Counted from the first letter of the stretch, positions 43,912 to 54,199 are shown. The stretch is DNA of 64,000 bases from an uncultured Pelagibacteraceae bacterium (GCA_902571975.1 CACGED010000001.1:93184-157183); one strand, 5' to 3'. The notes: a model not told the origin generated them from the sequence alone. Program-made: numbers and translations.

Positions 43912-45750
43912 GTGAGTTCTATTCTAGGAATTTCTGCTTTTTATCACGACAGTGCAGCATGTATATTAATTAATGGCAAAATTATCGCTGCAGCCCAAGA
44001 GGAAAGATTTACAAGAATAAAACATGACGCAAACTACCCACATAATGCCATAGAGTTTGTTTTAAATTATGCAAATTTAAAGTTAAGTGAAATTAATCAA
44101 ATAGTTTTTTTTGAAAAACCTTTTTTAAAATTTGAAAGATTATTAGAAACATATGTAGCATTTGCACCAAAGGGTTTTATGTCATTTTCAAAGGCAATAC
44201 CAATTTGGATAAAAGAAAAATTATTTCAAAAAAATCTACTTCAAAATAAATTAAAAAACCACGATGAAAATTATGATAAAACAAAAGAAAATATTTATTT
44301 TTCGGATCATCATTTAAGCCACGCTGCAAGTGCTTTTTTTCCATCTCCATTTAATGAAGCTGTTGTAATTACTGCTGATGGTGTAGGGGAATGGGCAACC
44401 ACAACCGTCGCAATTGGTAAAAATAATAATCTCGAAATAAAAAAAGAAATTCATTTTCCTCATTCACTCGGGTTGCTTTATTCAGCCTTTACCTATTATA
44501 CCGGTTTTAAAGTAAACAGCGGAGAATATAAATTAATGGGTTTAGCACCCTATGGAAAAGCTAATTATATTAACGAAATTTTGGAAATGATTGATATTAA
44601 AGATGATGGAACATTTAGACTTGATCAAAGTTATTTTAATTATGCCACTGGTTTAACAATGACAAGTAATAAATTTCATAAACATTTTGGTCAAAACCCA
44701 AGAAATCCTAAATCTGAAAAACTAACTCAATTTCACATGGATATTGCTGCCTCTGTGCAAAAAGTTACTGAAGATATAATGATTAAACTAGCAAAATCAG
44801 TTCAAAAAGAGTTTGGTTTAAATAATTTATGTCTTGCTGGCGGTGTAGCATTAAACTGTGTTGCTAATGGCAAAATTTTAAAAGAAAAAATATTTGAAAA
44901 TATTTGGGTTCAACCTGCTGCAGGTGATGCAGGGGGAGCTTTAGGAGCTGCTCTAGGCTTATGGCACATAGATCAAAATAATCCTAGAGTAGTTAATGAA
45001 AATGATGACATGTCTGGATCATATTTAGGACCAGAGTATTCCGATGATGAAATTAAAAAAGAATTGTCTCGTTTGGGTGCTGAATTTGAAATATTAAACG
45101 AAGATGAAATTATTGATAAAACATCTAAAGATTTATCTGATGGTAATGCAATTGGGTGGTTTCAGGGTAGGATGGAATTTGGACCTCGTGCTTTAGGGGG
45201 TAGATCAATACTAGGGGATCCTAGATCTTCCAGCATGCAAAAAAATTTAAATTTAAAGGTAAAATACAGAGAAAGTTTTAGACCGTTTGCACCATCTATT
45301 TTATCTGATGATTTGAAAAATTGGTTTGAAATTGATTCTGCTTCTCCATATATGTTAATGGTTGCCAATGTAAAAAAAGAAAAATGCATACCCATGTCAG
45401 AAAATGATGAAAAATTGTTTGGTATTGATAAATTAAACGTAAAAAGATCGTCTGTACCAGCTATTACTCATGTAGATTACTCAGCAAGAATACAATCAGT
45501 TCATAAAAATTCAAATCCAAAGTATTATAAATTAATTTCAAAATTTAAAGAGATCACAGGTTGTCCAATTTTAGTAAATACTTCATTCAATGTTAGAGGA
45601 GAACCAATAGTAAATACTCCAGAAGATGCATTTAATTGTTTTATGGGAACAGATTTAGATAGACTGATAATTGGTAATTGCTATTTAGATAAAAAGAGTC
45701 AAAATCAAAAATTAAAAAAAGATTATACAGATAAATTTGAGTTAGATTAA
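43912..45750 (+). CDS. NodU/CmcH-family carbamoyltransferase
   Basis: A 612-residue O-carbamoyltransferase starting with GTG. The Kae1-like domain shows ISAFYHDSAACIL, the metal-site HHLSHAASAFFPSP, ITADGVGEW and GGVALNCVANG; the C-terminal YrdC-like domain begins near residue 345 with WFQGRMEFGPRALGGRSILGDPR. It transfers carbamoyl from carbamoyl phosphate to a hydroxyl of a sugar or natural product; the acceptor is unknown. Grouped with SxtJ, DUF5989 and an SGNH hydrolase-like gene. Confidence 0.9.
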   Translation: MSSILGISAFYHDSAACILINGKIIAAAQEERFTRIKHDANYPHNAIEFVLNYANLKLSEINQIVFFEKPFLKFERLLETYVAFAPKGFMSFSKAIPIWIKEKLFQKNLLQNKLKNHDENYDKTKENIYFSDHHLSHAASAFFPSPFNEAVVITADGVGEWATTTVAIGKNNNLEIKKEIHFPHSLGLLYSAFTYYTGFKVNSGEYKLMGLAPYGKANYINEILEMIDIKDDGTFRLDQSYFNYATGLTMTSNKFHKHFGQNPRNPKSEKLTQFHMDIAASVQKVTEDIMIKLAKSVQKEFGLNNLCLAGGVALNCVANGKILKEKIFENIWVQPAAGDAGGALGAALGLWHIDQNNPRVVNENDDMSGSYLGPEYSDDEIKKELSRLGAEFEILNEDEIIDKTSKDLSDGNAIGWFQGRMEFGPRALGGRSILGDPRSSSMQKNLNLKVKYRESFRPFAPSILSDDLKNWFEIDSASPYMLMVANVKKEKCIPMSENDEKLFGIDKLNVKRSSVPAITHVDYSARIQSVHKNSNPKYYKLISKFKEITGCPILVNTSFNVRGEPIVNTPEDAFNCFMGTDLDRLIIGNCYLDKKSQNQKLKKDYTDKFELD

Positions 45751-46871
45751 AATTTTAAGGATTTTATAAGTTTATCTTTCACAATTTTGGTACCATCCAA
45801 ATTCCAATGAATATCTCCATATATAAAGTTATTAAAAATAAAATCTCTTTTATTTTCTTTTTTAAACTCATCATATAAACTTATAAAATTAATTTCATTT
45901 TTTTCTGAAAAATTTTTCCAATAAACTTCATGATACTCATCACCATAAAATATTTGAGTTGGCCAAGGATAAACAATTAATGTTGAATTTACATAGTTTT
46001 CTTTAAGCAATTCAAAAAGTTTAATCAAATATTTTTCAGATTGTGAAAGCCCTTGTTGAACCTCATTAAATTTATTATCATTAAAAGTCCAAAATCCTCT
46101 ATCAATATGCGTCATTCTGTAAAACATTACATCATCTCTTTTAGTTTTAAAAAAATCTTTTTTAAGTTCTTTTGATGCTTTAATTTTTAATTTAATATAA
46201 TTTTTAATTAGTTCAGTCCGATCAGACAAAATATTAAAAAATCTAAAAATTGTAGAATTATCTCTTAATAACCTTCCTATCGAATAAAATAATGTTTTAT
46301 AGATTGGTCTTTCTTTAGTCTTTTCATAAGTTAAAATATCTCCTTGCTCATTAAATTTAATAAACATTTCATCATATATATCGGAAACATCTAAAAAAAC
46401 TAATGCTTGATCAAATTTATAACCTTCCTCAATATAATATTTTATTTTTTTGTAGTATATACTTGGAGAGTAAGATCCCACAGCTGAATTTAATACCTCA
46501 AAATCATTTCCTAGATTCCTTTGCAACTGACCAGCAAGAGTATATTCGAAATTAAGACCAGATCCTTCAATAAAAGAGTCTCCAATTAATAAAATTCTTT
46601 TTTGTTGAATATTAACTTTTTCTATTTTTCTAACTTCTTTATCTCTAAAACCTATAGAGTTTGTAATAAGTCTCTGTTTTATTTTCCCTCCCCATACCTC
46701 AATTTGGTCTGTATTTGGTAGTATATCATGATGATAAATTGATGAAGATACTCTCCACCATTTTTCGTCCCATTTATTATTTTCCCAATATTCTGTATTT
46801 TTAAAAATTAGATTACTTATTATTACATCTACGACTAATACAGAGATAAAAATTAGAACAAATTTTTTCAT
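45747..46871 (-). CDS. SGNH hydrolase-like protein
   Basis: A 374-residue protein with an N-terminal membrane anchor (FVLIFISVLVVDVIISNLIF). LIGDSFIEGSGL is block I with the Ser, followed by NSAVGSYSP (block II), LVFLDVSDIYDE, and YGDIHWNLDGTKIV with the Asp-His pair. This looks like an envelope-located SGNH esterase or transferase, typical partner of carbamoyltransferase/SxtJ clusters. Its 3' end overlaps the carbamoyltransferase stop by four bases, tail to tail. Confidence 0.75.
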   Translation of the reverse strand: MKKFVLIFISVLVVDVIISNLIFKNTEYWENNKWDEKWWRVSSSIYHHDILPNTDQIEVWGGKIKQRLITNSIGFRDKEVRKIEKVNIQQKRILLIGDSFIEGSGLNFEYTLAGQLQRNLGNDFEVLNSAVGSYSPSIYYKKIKYYIEEGYKFDQALVFLDVSDIYDEMFIKFNEQGDILTYEKTKERPIYKTLFYSIGRLLRDNSTIFRFFNILSDRTELIKNYIKLKIKASKELKKDFFKTKRDDVMFYRMTHIDRGFWTFNDNKFNEVQQGLSQSEKYLIKLFELLKENYVNSTLIVYPWPTQIFYGDEYHEVYWKNFSEKNEINFISLYDEFKKENKRDFIFNNFIYGDIHWNLDGTKIVKDKLIKSLKF

Positions 46872-46940
46872 AAAATTTAATATTTTTATTAAGTACCAAT
46901 TACTATATAATTTATGTGTAATAGTTAAATTACTTTAATT

Positions 46941-47942
46941 ATGGATGTTAAATTAGAAAAATGGTTTAGGCCAAATATTGACAAAGAGATCATAAAAGAA
47001 CTTACAAAGAAATCAGATCTTAAGGGACTAATTCATGTAAGCATATATTTTTGTTTTTTAATTTTGGCAGGACTTATAGCTTATTACACATGGGGAACCT
47101 GGTGGTCAGTATTTTGGTTTTATGTTTATGGAAATATATTCTGCTTTTGTAATCCAATTTGGCATGAAACTGGACATAAGACAGCTTTTAAAACTAAATT
47201 TCTAAATGAATTTTTTTACTACATTTCATGCTTTATGGCTTATTTTGAACCAACAAGGTGGAGATACACGCACTTTGTCCATCATGGAAACACATATTCA
47301 ACAAAAAATCCATATGATCATGAAATTGAATACGATAATAATCTAAAAGACACTCCAAAAAAATTAATAATGAATTTAATTCCTTTTGGTGAACTATTAT
47401 TTTTTAAAAAAAGTATAGCTTATGAGGTTATTAAACATGCTTTAGGTATCAAAACTAAAGTTATGATTGATAGTATACCAGAGAACGCAAGACCAAGAGC
47501 AATTTTGATTTCACAAATTTACGTTATAATTTGGATATCTATAATTGTCTGGTCTCTATTAATTTCATCTTGGTTTCCAGTTTTATATCTTTTATTGCCT
47601 CACTATTATGGAAAAGGTTTACATAAATTTGTTGCATTTACTCAACATGCAGGGTTAGCTAGGGATGTGAAGGATCATAGATTGTCAGCTAGAGATATGA
47701 AATTAAATCCAATTTTAAGTTTTCTGTATTGGAAAATGGAATATCATTGTGTACATCATATGTTTCCAACGGTTCCAGCATATAATCTAGAAAAGTTACA
47801 TAACTATTTAAAAGATCAATTGCCTGAAATTAAAAATGGATTATTTGAAACTTATAAAGAAATAATACCCGCACTTATGAAGCAAAAAAACGAGCCCAAC
47901 TATCATTTAAATATTCATGTGCCAAATCAACAAGTTTCTTAA
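46941..47942 (+). CDS. Membrane fatty acid desaturase
   Basis: A 333-residue di-iron desaturase with all three histidine boxes: HETGH near residue 75, HFVHH near 112, and HCVHH near 272, between pairs of membrane helices. It introduces double bonds in acyl chains or oxidises related lipids. The next small gene overlaps its stop (TAATG). Confidence 0.88.
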   Translation: MDVKLEKWFRPNIDKEIIKELTKKSDLKGLIHVSIYFCFLILAGLIAYYTWGTWWSVFWFYVYGNIFCFCNPIWHETGHKTAFKTKFLNEFFYYISCFMAYFEPTRWRYTHFVHHGNTYSTKNPYDHEIEYDNNLKDTPKKLIMNLIPFGELLFFKKSIAYEVIKHALGIKTKVMIDSIPENARPRAILISQIYVIIWISIIVWSLLISSWFPVLYLLLPHYYGKGLHKFVAFTQHAGLARDVKDHRLSARDMKLNPILSFLYWKMEYHCVHHMFPTVPAYNLEKLHNYLKDQLPEIKNGLFETYKEIIPALMKQKNEPNYHLNIHVPNQQVS

Positions 47943-48133
47943 TGTATAAGAATTATAAATTAATTTTGTTTTTAGGAGCAGCTATAATATTTCTTTACAT
48001 GAGTGTAGGAAAGTATGAGGAATTTAGTATTAAAAAATCTATTTCAGCCTGTGTAATTGCAAAAAGTAAATTAAAAAAGGAACTGCAACCTGAGGAGGCT
48101 AGAATAATTTGTGAGAAAGAAATTAAAAAATGA
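47942..48133 (+). CDS. 63-residue membrane-anchored protein coupled to the desaturase
   Basis: Starts inside the desaturase stop (TAATG). N-terminal helix LILFLGAAIIFLYMSVG and a soluble tail with two Cys (SACVIAKSKL, ARIICEKEIK). Not recognised; coupling suggests a partner of the desaturase. Confidence 0.6.
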   Translation: MYKNYKLILFLGAAIIFLYMSVGKYEEFSIKKSISACVIAKSKLKKELQPEEARIICEKEIKK

Positions 48134-48147
48134 TTAATATTTGATAT

Positions 48148-49866
48148 TTATAAAAAATTACTTAAATCTTTTTCTAGATTTAAAAGAACATTATCCCAAT
48201 TATTAAATTGTTTTTGTTTGTATATTTTTAGATTTTGGTAAGGGTGAATTTTATAATATTCATACCATCTCCAATCTGCATCAAATGGTATTAAGCCCCA
48301 AGTTTTTTTTTCATGCACACTTGATAGATGTAAAATTGAAGTATCTGAGGAAATGACTAAGTCAAGGTTTTTAATTAAAGAAGCAATATCATCTAGGTCA
48401 TTATTACCATATTTTATTATTTTTGAATTTTCAAAAAATTCAATATCCCTATCCCAAATTTCCCGCTGTAAACTATAAAAGTTACAGTCTAGATTTAAAA
48501 TCTTGTTAAAACTTTCTAGTTTGATTGATCTATATGGTTCCTTAGGTCCAAAAAAATAACCGGACCAAACTAATCCAATATTTTTTTTATTGATATTTAT
48601 CTTATCTTTCCATTTTTTAAGTTTTTCTTCGTCAATGTAGAAAAGATTAAAATAATCATTATTATTTTTTTTGTAAAAAAATTTGTTAAGTGATCCTAAT
48701 GAGATTTTGAATGAATATTTGTCAATCTTTACTTCATTGTCCTTTATAATATTAATATTTTTGTACTTTTTTTTAAATATAGGGCTTACCTTTTCTTTAA
48801 CTACGAAGTCTACTATTTCCACAATTTTAGATAATTCAATTAAATTAAATGAAAATTGTATAGTGTCACCAATACCTTGCTCGCTGTATACTAGTATTTT
48901 TTTGTCTTTTAAATCTTCTCCTTTCCATGTTTTCAAGTCATTGTATTTTTCATCACTTATTGATTTTCTAAACTCATAATAATTCCATCCATCTTCAAAT
49001 TTTCCATCTTTAAGCAATATTAATCCATGTAAAGATTTTAATTGTAAATCTTTTGGAAATTTTTTTAATCCTTCAGTTAGTAATTTATTAGCTTTGTCGT
49101 TATCATTTACTCGTAAATATAAAGTTACAAGCCTGTGCAAAGTTTTATTATGCATATTTTCTTTCAATAAATTTTCAAGTAAATGGATTGCATCATATAT
49201 ATTGTTGTTTAAAAGAATTAACTCTGCTTCATTTAATTTAAATTCTATATATTTATCATCTATACTCTTTGCAATTTGATAGTAAGTTTCAGATTTATTC
49301 AAATTTCTAGAAAATAAATAACATTTCAATAGGTTGTTAATTACTATTTTGTCTCTCTTATTAAAAGATAATGCCTTTAAAAAATATTGCTCTGACTTAT
49401 CCAATTTATTTAATCTAAGATAACAATTTCCAAGATTGTTATAGAGATTTGCTTTGTCTTTAAAATTTAATTTATCACTAATCAGGTAGTGCTCAATTGC
49501 AATTTTTAAATTATTATTTAACTCATATACGTATGCAAGATTAAAAAAAGAAATTGGATTTTTCTTTGTTTCAATTTCAATTATTTTTTTTGACAAATTT
49601 ATTGCACTTTTTAAATCATTTGTTTTTATATAAATTAAATATAAATTTTTATATGGATCTAAAAAATTTTTATTTATTTCAATTGATTTTAAAAAACTGG
49701 ATTTTGCTTTAATTAATTCATTTTGTTTAACATGTATTGCTCCTTTAATATTATAAATAGTATGTAGGTTCTTATCTTCACTAGTTTCATTACAAAGTTT
49801 TAATGCTTCATTAAAATTACCTTTTTGATAATTTTCAATAATGTCTTTAAATATTTTATTTGTCAT
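48148..49866 (-). CDS. TPR protein with glycosyltransferase-like C-terminal domain
   Basis: A 572-residue protein. About residues 1-300 are tandem 34-residue TPR units (for example ANLYNNLGNCYLRLNKLDKS). The rest resembles the SPINDLY/GT9-like domain of bacterial TPR proteins: KILVYSEQGIGDTIQFSFNL, NIGLVWSGYFFG, and LVISSDTSILHLSSVHEKKT. This family is often linked to glycan or flagellin modification. Acceptor unknown. Confidence 0.8.
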   Translation of the reverse strand: MTNKIFKDIIENYQKGNFNEALKLCNETSEDKNLHTIYNIKGAIHVKQNELIKAKSSFLKSIEINKNFLDPYKNLYLIYIKTNDLKSAINLSKKIIEIETKKNPISFFNLAYVYELNNNLKIAIEHYLISDKLNFKDKANLYNNLGNCYLRLNKLDKSEQYFLKALSFNKRDKIVINNLLKCYLFSRNLNKSETYYQIAKSIDDKYIEFKLNEAELILLNNNIYDAIHLLENLLKENMHNKTLHRLVTLYLRVNDNDKANKLLTEGLKKFPKDLQLKSLHGLILLKDGKFEDGWNYYEFRKSISDEKYNDLKTWKGEDLKDKKILVYSEQGIGDTIQFSFNLIELSKIVEIVDFVVKEKVSPIFKKKYKNINIIKDNEVKIDKYSFKISLGSLNKFFYKKNNNDYFNLFYIDEEKLKKWKDKININKKNIGLVWSGYFFGPKEPYRSIKLESFNKILNLDCNFYSLQREIWDRDIEFFENSKIIKYGNNDLDDIASLIKNLDLVISSDTSILHLSSVHEKKTWGLIPFDADWRWYEYYKIHPYQNLKIYKQKQFNNWDNVLLNLEKDLSNFL

Positions 49867-49896
49867 TTTTTAGAATATTATTTTCTTTATCTTAAT

Positions 49897-51162
49897 TTAG
49901 AGTAAATTAGGTAACCATGTTGAAAATATAGGAAATAAAATCATTAGTATTCCATAAATAATTCCAACAATTGTAAATAATGGCACTTCTTTAAATGCAT
50001 TAGCAGGATTTTCTTTTATCACTCCAGCTGCAGTGTAAATCCCTACGCAAACTGGTGGAGTAATCATTCCTATGCCTGCAAAAGCAACAAATACTACATA
50101 TAAATGAAGCAAACTTTGATCAAAAGATAACGTTAAAGCTGCAAATATTGGCACTGTCAGATAAAATACGGGGACTATTTCTATGAATGTTCCTAAAATT
50201 AAACATATCGTTCCCAACATTATCCAGAACAAATTCACACTTACTCCCATATCTGTAAAATAAGTTATAATTTTTTGAGGTGTTTGAGTATAAGTAAGTA
50301 CAACACTCAAAAAAGTTGCAGTCGCAATAATTGAAAATATAACGGCGGTAATTATAGCAGTATCTTTTAAACAACTTAAAAGAGATTTAAAAGTTAATTC
50401 TCTATAAATTAAAAATCCTATAGCAACTGCATAAACACCAGCAATTGCTGCGGACTCTGATGGAGTTAAAAAACCGGCGTATATTCCACCTAATATTATA
50501 ATTGGAGTTATTAAAGCTGGAAGTGCTGCAATAAAAGAATTTAATCTCTCTTTAACAGTCGCTTTTCTATCTGCTTTTATATGTCTACATTTAAATAAAA
50601 CTAACAGCACCATTAATATTAAAAGGATAATTCCAGGAATTACACCTGCAGCAAATGTTTTAGATACAGGAACATATGTAAGTGCACTAAATAAAATAGC
50701 AGCATTTGATGGAGGGATTAAAGCCTCAAGTAATGCGGCTGATGCAGCCAAAACAACAACAAACGGAGTAGGGTAGCCCTGCTCAATCATTTTTGGCATC
50801 ATGATTGTTCCTACTGCAGTAATTGCAGCTAAAATAGATCCACAGAATGCTGCAAAAAATCCCATCGCAATAACCATTGCAACACCTAAACCTCCTGGCC
50901 AATGTCCAACTAAAGTTGTTGCAAATTTGACTAACCGTAATGCTGCCCCTCCTTTTAACATGGCCATCCCACTAAAAATAAATAATGGTACAGCTATAAG
51001 GACATGTTTTGTTAGAGCTCCAAAAGATACTTGAATTAAAACCGACCAAGGAAGATTTAGTCCACCAATAGCAGCTATAGAGCTACCTAATCCAAATACT
51101 AAAAAAATTGGAACAGAAATTATTAAAGCTACTAGAGATAATATAGATGCTAATACAAACAT
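49897..51162 (-). CDS. dctM: TRAP transporter large permease
   Basis: A 421-residue protein with about twelve helices and the DctM signature blocks: VPLFIFSGMAMLKGGAALRLV, GFFAAFCGSILAAITAVGTIM, EALIPPSNAAILFSALTYVP and AGIGMITPPVCVGIYTAAGV. Couples Na+ flow to organic acid uptake. Starts immediately after dctQ. Confidence 0.93.
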   Translation of the reverse strand: MFVLASILSLVALIISVPIFLVFGLGSSIAAIGGLNLPWSVLIQVSFGALTKHVLIAVPLFIFSGMAMLKGGAALRLVKFATTLVGHWPGGLGVAMVIAMGFFAAFCGSILAAITAVGTIMMPKMIEQGYPTPFVVVLAASAALLEALIPPSNAAILFSALTYVPVSKTFAAGVIPGIILLILMVLLVLFKCRHIKADRKATVKERLNSFIAALPALITPIIILGGIYAGFLTPSESAAIAGVYAVAIGFLIYRELTFKSLLSCLKDTAIITAVIFSIIATATFLSVVLTYTQTPQKIITYFTDMGVSVNLFWIMLGTICLILGTFIEIVPVFYLTVPIFAALTLSFDQSLLHLYVVFVAFAGIGMITPPVCVGIYTAAGVIKENPANAFKEVPLFTIVGIIYGILMILFPIFSTWLPNLL

Positions 51163-51654
51163 TTAATTTCTTATTAAATTTATAATGTTATCAAATATCA
51201 ACTCTAATGAGGTAAGAGCTAATATTAAAAAACCAACAGGGAATGCTAAAAACATCCACCATATGGGTATACTTATTTCAATTTCCATGACTTGACCTAA
51301 ATTGAAATACATAATTGTTGCATCAAGTCCAGCTTTGAAGAATATACAAGCAGATATAAGTGCAACTATATTTACAATTAAAAACAAAATTTCCTTATTC
51401 TTTTTTGATAATAATGGAGTTAAAAAATCAACTTTTATATGTTGTCCTTTTTTTAATAAAGGACCTAGAAGCGGAAAAACTAACCAACTAACTAAAACGG
51501 GTGGTAATTCTATAAACCAGGCAAACCCAGTACCAGTTATAAATCTTGTAGCCGCACTTAAAAATAATGCAGCAACCATGATAAAAATAATTAGCATTGC
51601 GAGAGTTAAAGAAGCCGAAGCTAAATAATTATTAACTACTCGCAAAGCTTTCAT
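51163..51654 (-). CDS. dctQ: TRAP transporter small permease
   Basis: A 163-residue four-helix DctQ protein: FAWFIELPPVLVSWLVFPLLG, GQHIKVDFLTPLL and a final MFLAFPVGFLILALTSLELI helix. Lies between dctP (27 bases away) and dctM. Confidence 0.9.
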   Translation of the reverse strand: MKALRVVNNYLASASLTLAMLIIFIMVAALFLSAATRFITGTGFAWFIELPPVLVSWLVFPLLGPLLKKGQHIKVDFLTPLLSKKNKEILFLIVNIVALISACIFFKAGLDATIMYFNLGQVMEIEISIPIWWMFLAFPVGFLILALTSLELIFDNIINLIRN

Positions 51655-51681
51655 TTTAATAGATTAAGCAAATAACTTATT

Positions 51682-52698
51682 CTAATTATTTTTTGCGTAT
51701 TCTTGTGCTGCTTTTAAAGCATCAGCATCAATCATTTTTGCCATAGCAGGCATAACTTTATCTTTCATAAGCTTATCAAATTTAGCTTTTTCAGCTCCTG
51801 AAAGAGTAGTTACAACACCACCTCTGTCTTGGAATTCTTTAAGAACAGTTTCTCCATGATCCATAATTCTATCTGTTGAAAGAGTTCCCACTTCTTTTCC
51901 CACATCCATAATTATTTTTTGTAAGTCTGCAGGCAAACTATTAAACCAAGTAGAGTTAGCCATGATGTATGCATCAGCATAATACTGATATGGCTTTTGA
52001 GCGTATTTTAAAAATTCCCACCAGCTATATGCTTTTATACTTCCTGGAGGACTATTTATAGTATCAATCATTCCAGACTGTAAAGCATTGTATACTTCGC
52101 CAGTTTTTAAAGATACACGGTTTGCCCCAAGAGCATCCCACATAGGTTCTTCGCTTTTAAGAAGTCTTCTAGCTTTAAGACCTTTCATAGCATCAATACC
52201 TGTTAATTCTCGCGCACTTGAAATTGACATTACAGGTCCAACAGGGTTGTACATGACTAAAGTTGAATTTGTTTTTTTTGTTAATTCACCCCAAATTTCT
52301 TTTCCTTTTGAAGAATTTTGAAAAAAACCTCTTTGCTGTTCCCAAGAATTAAATAGTCCTGGAAAAGAAGCAACATTAAAGTTCTTATTAATTGGTGGAA
52401 AACTTACAACACCAACAATTCCTCCTAATTCAACAGCTCCTGAAGTTACAGCACCCATTACTTCTCTAATTCCGAAAAGTTGTTTAGATGGATATACCTC
52501 GATTTTAAGTTTTCCATTTGCTCTTTTATTTACTTCATCTGCAAAAATTTGAGCATGCTTAGCACTATGATGTTTTGGACTCCAATGAACAGATAGACGT
52601 CCGACAATCTCAGCAAAAGCTGCAGTTGAAGAAATAACAAATGAAATAACTAAGAAAAAGCTAACTAAACTTTTTGATAATATTTTTATTTTATTCAT
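51682..52698 (-). CDS. dctP: TRAP transporter substrate-binding protein
   Basis: A 338-residue DctP with signal peptide (ISFVISSTAAFA-EI). FADEVNKRANGKLKIEVYPS, the carboxylate-binding Arg in GLKARRLLKSEE, and TGEVYNALQSGMIDTINSPP are typical. The two-residue GLKAR block indicates an acidic substrate. A sulfonate such as DHPS or sulfolactate is tempting given the genes at 36-43 kb, but nothing local proves it. Confidence 0.9.
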   Translation of the reverse strand: MNKIKILSKSLVSFFLVISFVISSTAAFAEIVGRLSVHWSPKHHSAKHAQIFADEVNKRANGKLKIEVYPSKQLFGIREVMGAVTSGAVELGGIVGVVSFPPINKNFNVASFPGLFNSWEQQRGFFQNSSKGKEIWGELTKKTNSTLVMYNPVGPVMSISSARELTGIDAMKGLKARRLLKSEEPMWDALGANRVSLKTGEVYNALQSGMIDTINSPPGSIKAYSWWEFLKYAQKPYQYYADAYIMANSTWFNSLPADLQKIIMDVGKEVGTLSTDRIMDHGETVLKEFQDRGGVVTTLSGAEKAKFDKLMKDKVMPAMAKMIDADALKAAQEYAKNN

Positions 52699-52809
52699 AT
52701 TTTCCCTCTCTTTTTTAAATAATCTTATTATTTTGAATCAATTAAAACAATCAAAATAAAACTGCTTAAATTTGAATAATAAGGTCTAAATGTTATATTA
52801 ATTTAAACC

Positions 52810-53268
52810 ATGATTTACAAATTATCAAAAAGTCTTTTTGTGTTTTTTTTTCTGCTTTTATTTTCGAATTATTCTTACAGCGAGACCAAAATAGATGAAG
52901 CTGTTGAAAAAACTACAGATTTTTTAAAGTCTGTTTCAAAAAGGGGATTAAACAAAAATCAAACAGCTGAATTTTTAAATAATTATGCAATTACACTTAA
53001 TGATGAAAGAACTGATGGAGAGGTAACCTATATTTTCGATAGTGAGAATTACAAAAGATATAAGAATGGCAACATCATATCTGAAGATGGATGGAGATTT
53101 TCAAAATTAGGAGCTTTGAGATTGTTTAATGGTGATGTAAAACTCACCTGGAAAATAAAAATTGGTAAAGAAAATTTAATGGTTATTAAAACAAAATTTC
53201 AACCAATTGGAAAAGAATATCCTTTTACATACAAGCAAAAAAAATTATTTTTTGATGAAATACAATGA
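52810..53268 (+). CDS. Secreted protein of unknown function
   Basis: A 152-residue protein with signal peptide (LSKSLFVFFFLLLFSNYSYS). The mature part is charged with a beta-rich pattern (VTYIFDSENYKRYKNGNIIS, GDVKLTWKIKIGKENLMVI). No family recognised. Overlaps the next gene by four bases (ATGA). Confidence 0.65.
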   Translation: MIYKLSKSLFVFFFLLLFSNYSYSETKIDEAVEKTTDFLKSVSKRGLNKNQTAEFLNNYAITLNDERTDGEVTYIFDSENYKRYKNGNIISEDGWRFSKLGALRLFNGDVKLTWKIKIGKENLMVIKTKFQPIGKEYPFTYKQKKLFFDEIQ

Positions 53269-53447
53269 ACCCAACTGATATTCTACTAAGTATTGCAATC
53301 GTTGGGATATACACAATTATTTATGTTTATTTAAAATCTAAATATGATGATAATAAAACAATCATAAAATTATTTATGATTGGCTTCATTTATGCAACAA
53401 TAATTACTGGTATTCTTTATTATTTAATAAAATTTATAGCTTCTTAA
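53265..53447 (+). CDS. Two-helix membrane protein, 60 residues
   Basis: Two hydrophobic helices (DILLSIAIVGIYTIIYVYL and IIKLFMIGFIYATIITGILY) separated by a short polar loop. Translationally coupled to the preceding secreted protein. Unrecognised. Confidence 0.6.
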   Translation: MNPTDILLSIAIVGIYTIIYVYLKSKYDDNKTIIKLFMIGFIYATIITGILYYLIKFIAS

Positions 53448-53456
53448 AAAGTTTAT

Positions 53457-54143
53457 ATGAGACATAAATTGAAATTAATTTATTTCAAAATGAGAGCACT
53501 AGCAGAGGCTCCTCGTTTATTATTTCATTACACAAATATTGAATATGATGATCTTATGTCATGGGATTATTATGATAAGGAATGGTCTGAGGTAAAACCT
53601 AATATCCCATTTAAACAATTACCTATGTTAGTTATAGATAATAAGCATGAGATTTGTCAAAGCATGGCAATTATGACATTTGTTGAAAATTTAGCAGGCA
53701 TTAATATTACTGATCCAATATTAAATGCTAAAGCAAATGCTATCATGCAGAGTGCACAGGAACTTTTTATGCCTCTTAACCCAACAGTAAATTTTGCAAT
53801 AGGTGAGAAATTTATAAAGAAAAAAGATGACATGATGCCATTTTTATTGTCAAGATTTGAAGATCTTGAAAAAGCCATTAAGAATAATGATAAAAAATTT
53901 TTTATCTATGATGAGCCTAGAGCATGTGATTTTGTTGCTTTTCATCATTTAGATTTATCTAAAATGCTTGATCCCTCAATAATAAAAAAATTTCCCAGGT
54001 TAGAAAAATTTCTGGAGGACATAATGTCTATCGAAAGTGTTAAATCTTATTTGGATAAACGTCCTGAATTGATTGATGTAAGTGTTGAACCAAAATTGAT
54101 AATTGATGGAGTTCCACATCCAACAGGAGTTAAAAAAACCTAA
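53457..54143 (+). CDS. Glutathione S-transferase family protein
   Basis: A 228-residue GST-like protein, sigma-type arrangement: LKLIYFKMRALAEAPRLLF with the N-terminal thioredoxin fold, FKQLPMLVIDNKHEICQSMA with the cis-Pro and the glutathione-binding QS pair, then an all-helical C-terminal half. Conjugating role assumed; substrate unknown. Confidence 0.82.
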   Translation: MRHKLKLIYFKMRALAEAPRLLFHYTNIEYDDLMSWDYYDKEWSEVKPNIPFKQLPMLVIDNKHEICQSMAIMTFVENLAGINITDPILNAKANAIMQSAQELFMPLNPTVNFAIGEKFIKKKDDMMPFLLSRFEDLEKAIKNNDKKFFIYDEPRACDFVAFHHLDLSKMLDPSIIKKFPRLEKFLEDIMSIESVKSYLDKRPELIDVSVEPKLIIDGVPHPTGVKKT

Positions 54144-54199
54144 TTTTTAATAGTTGATTGCGTTATATAAAATTTCTATTATAACCTTCAGGAATTTAT

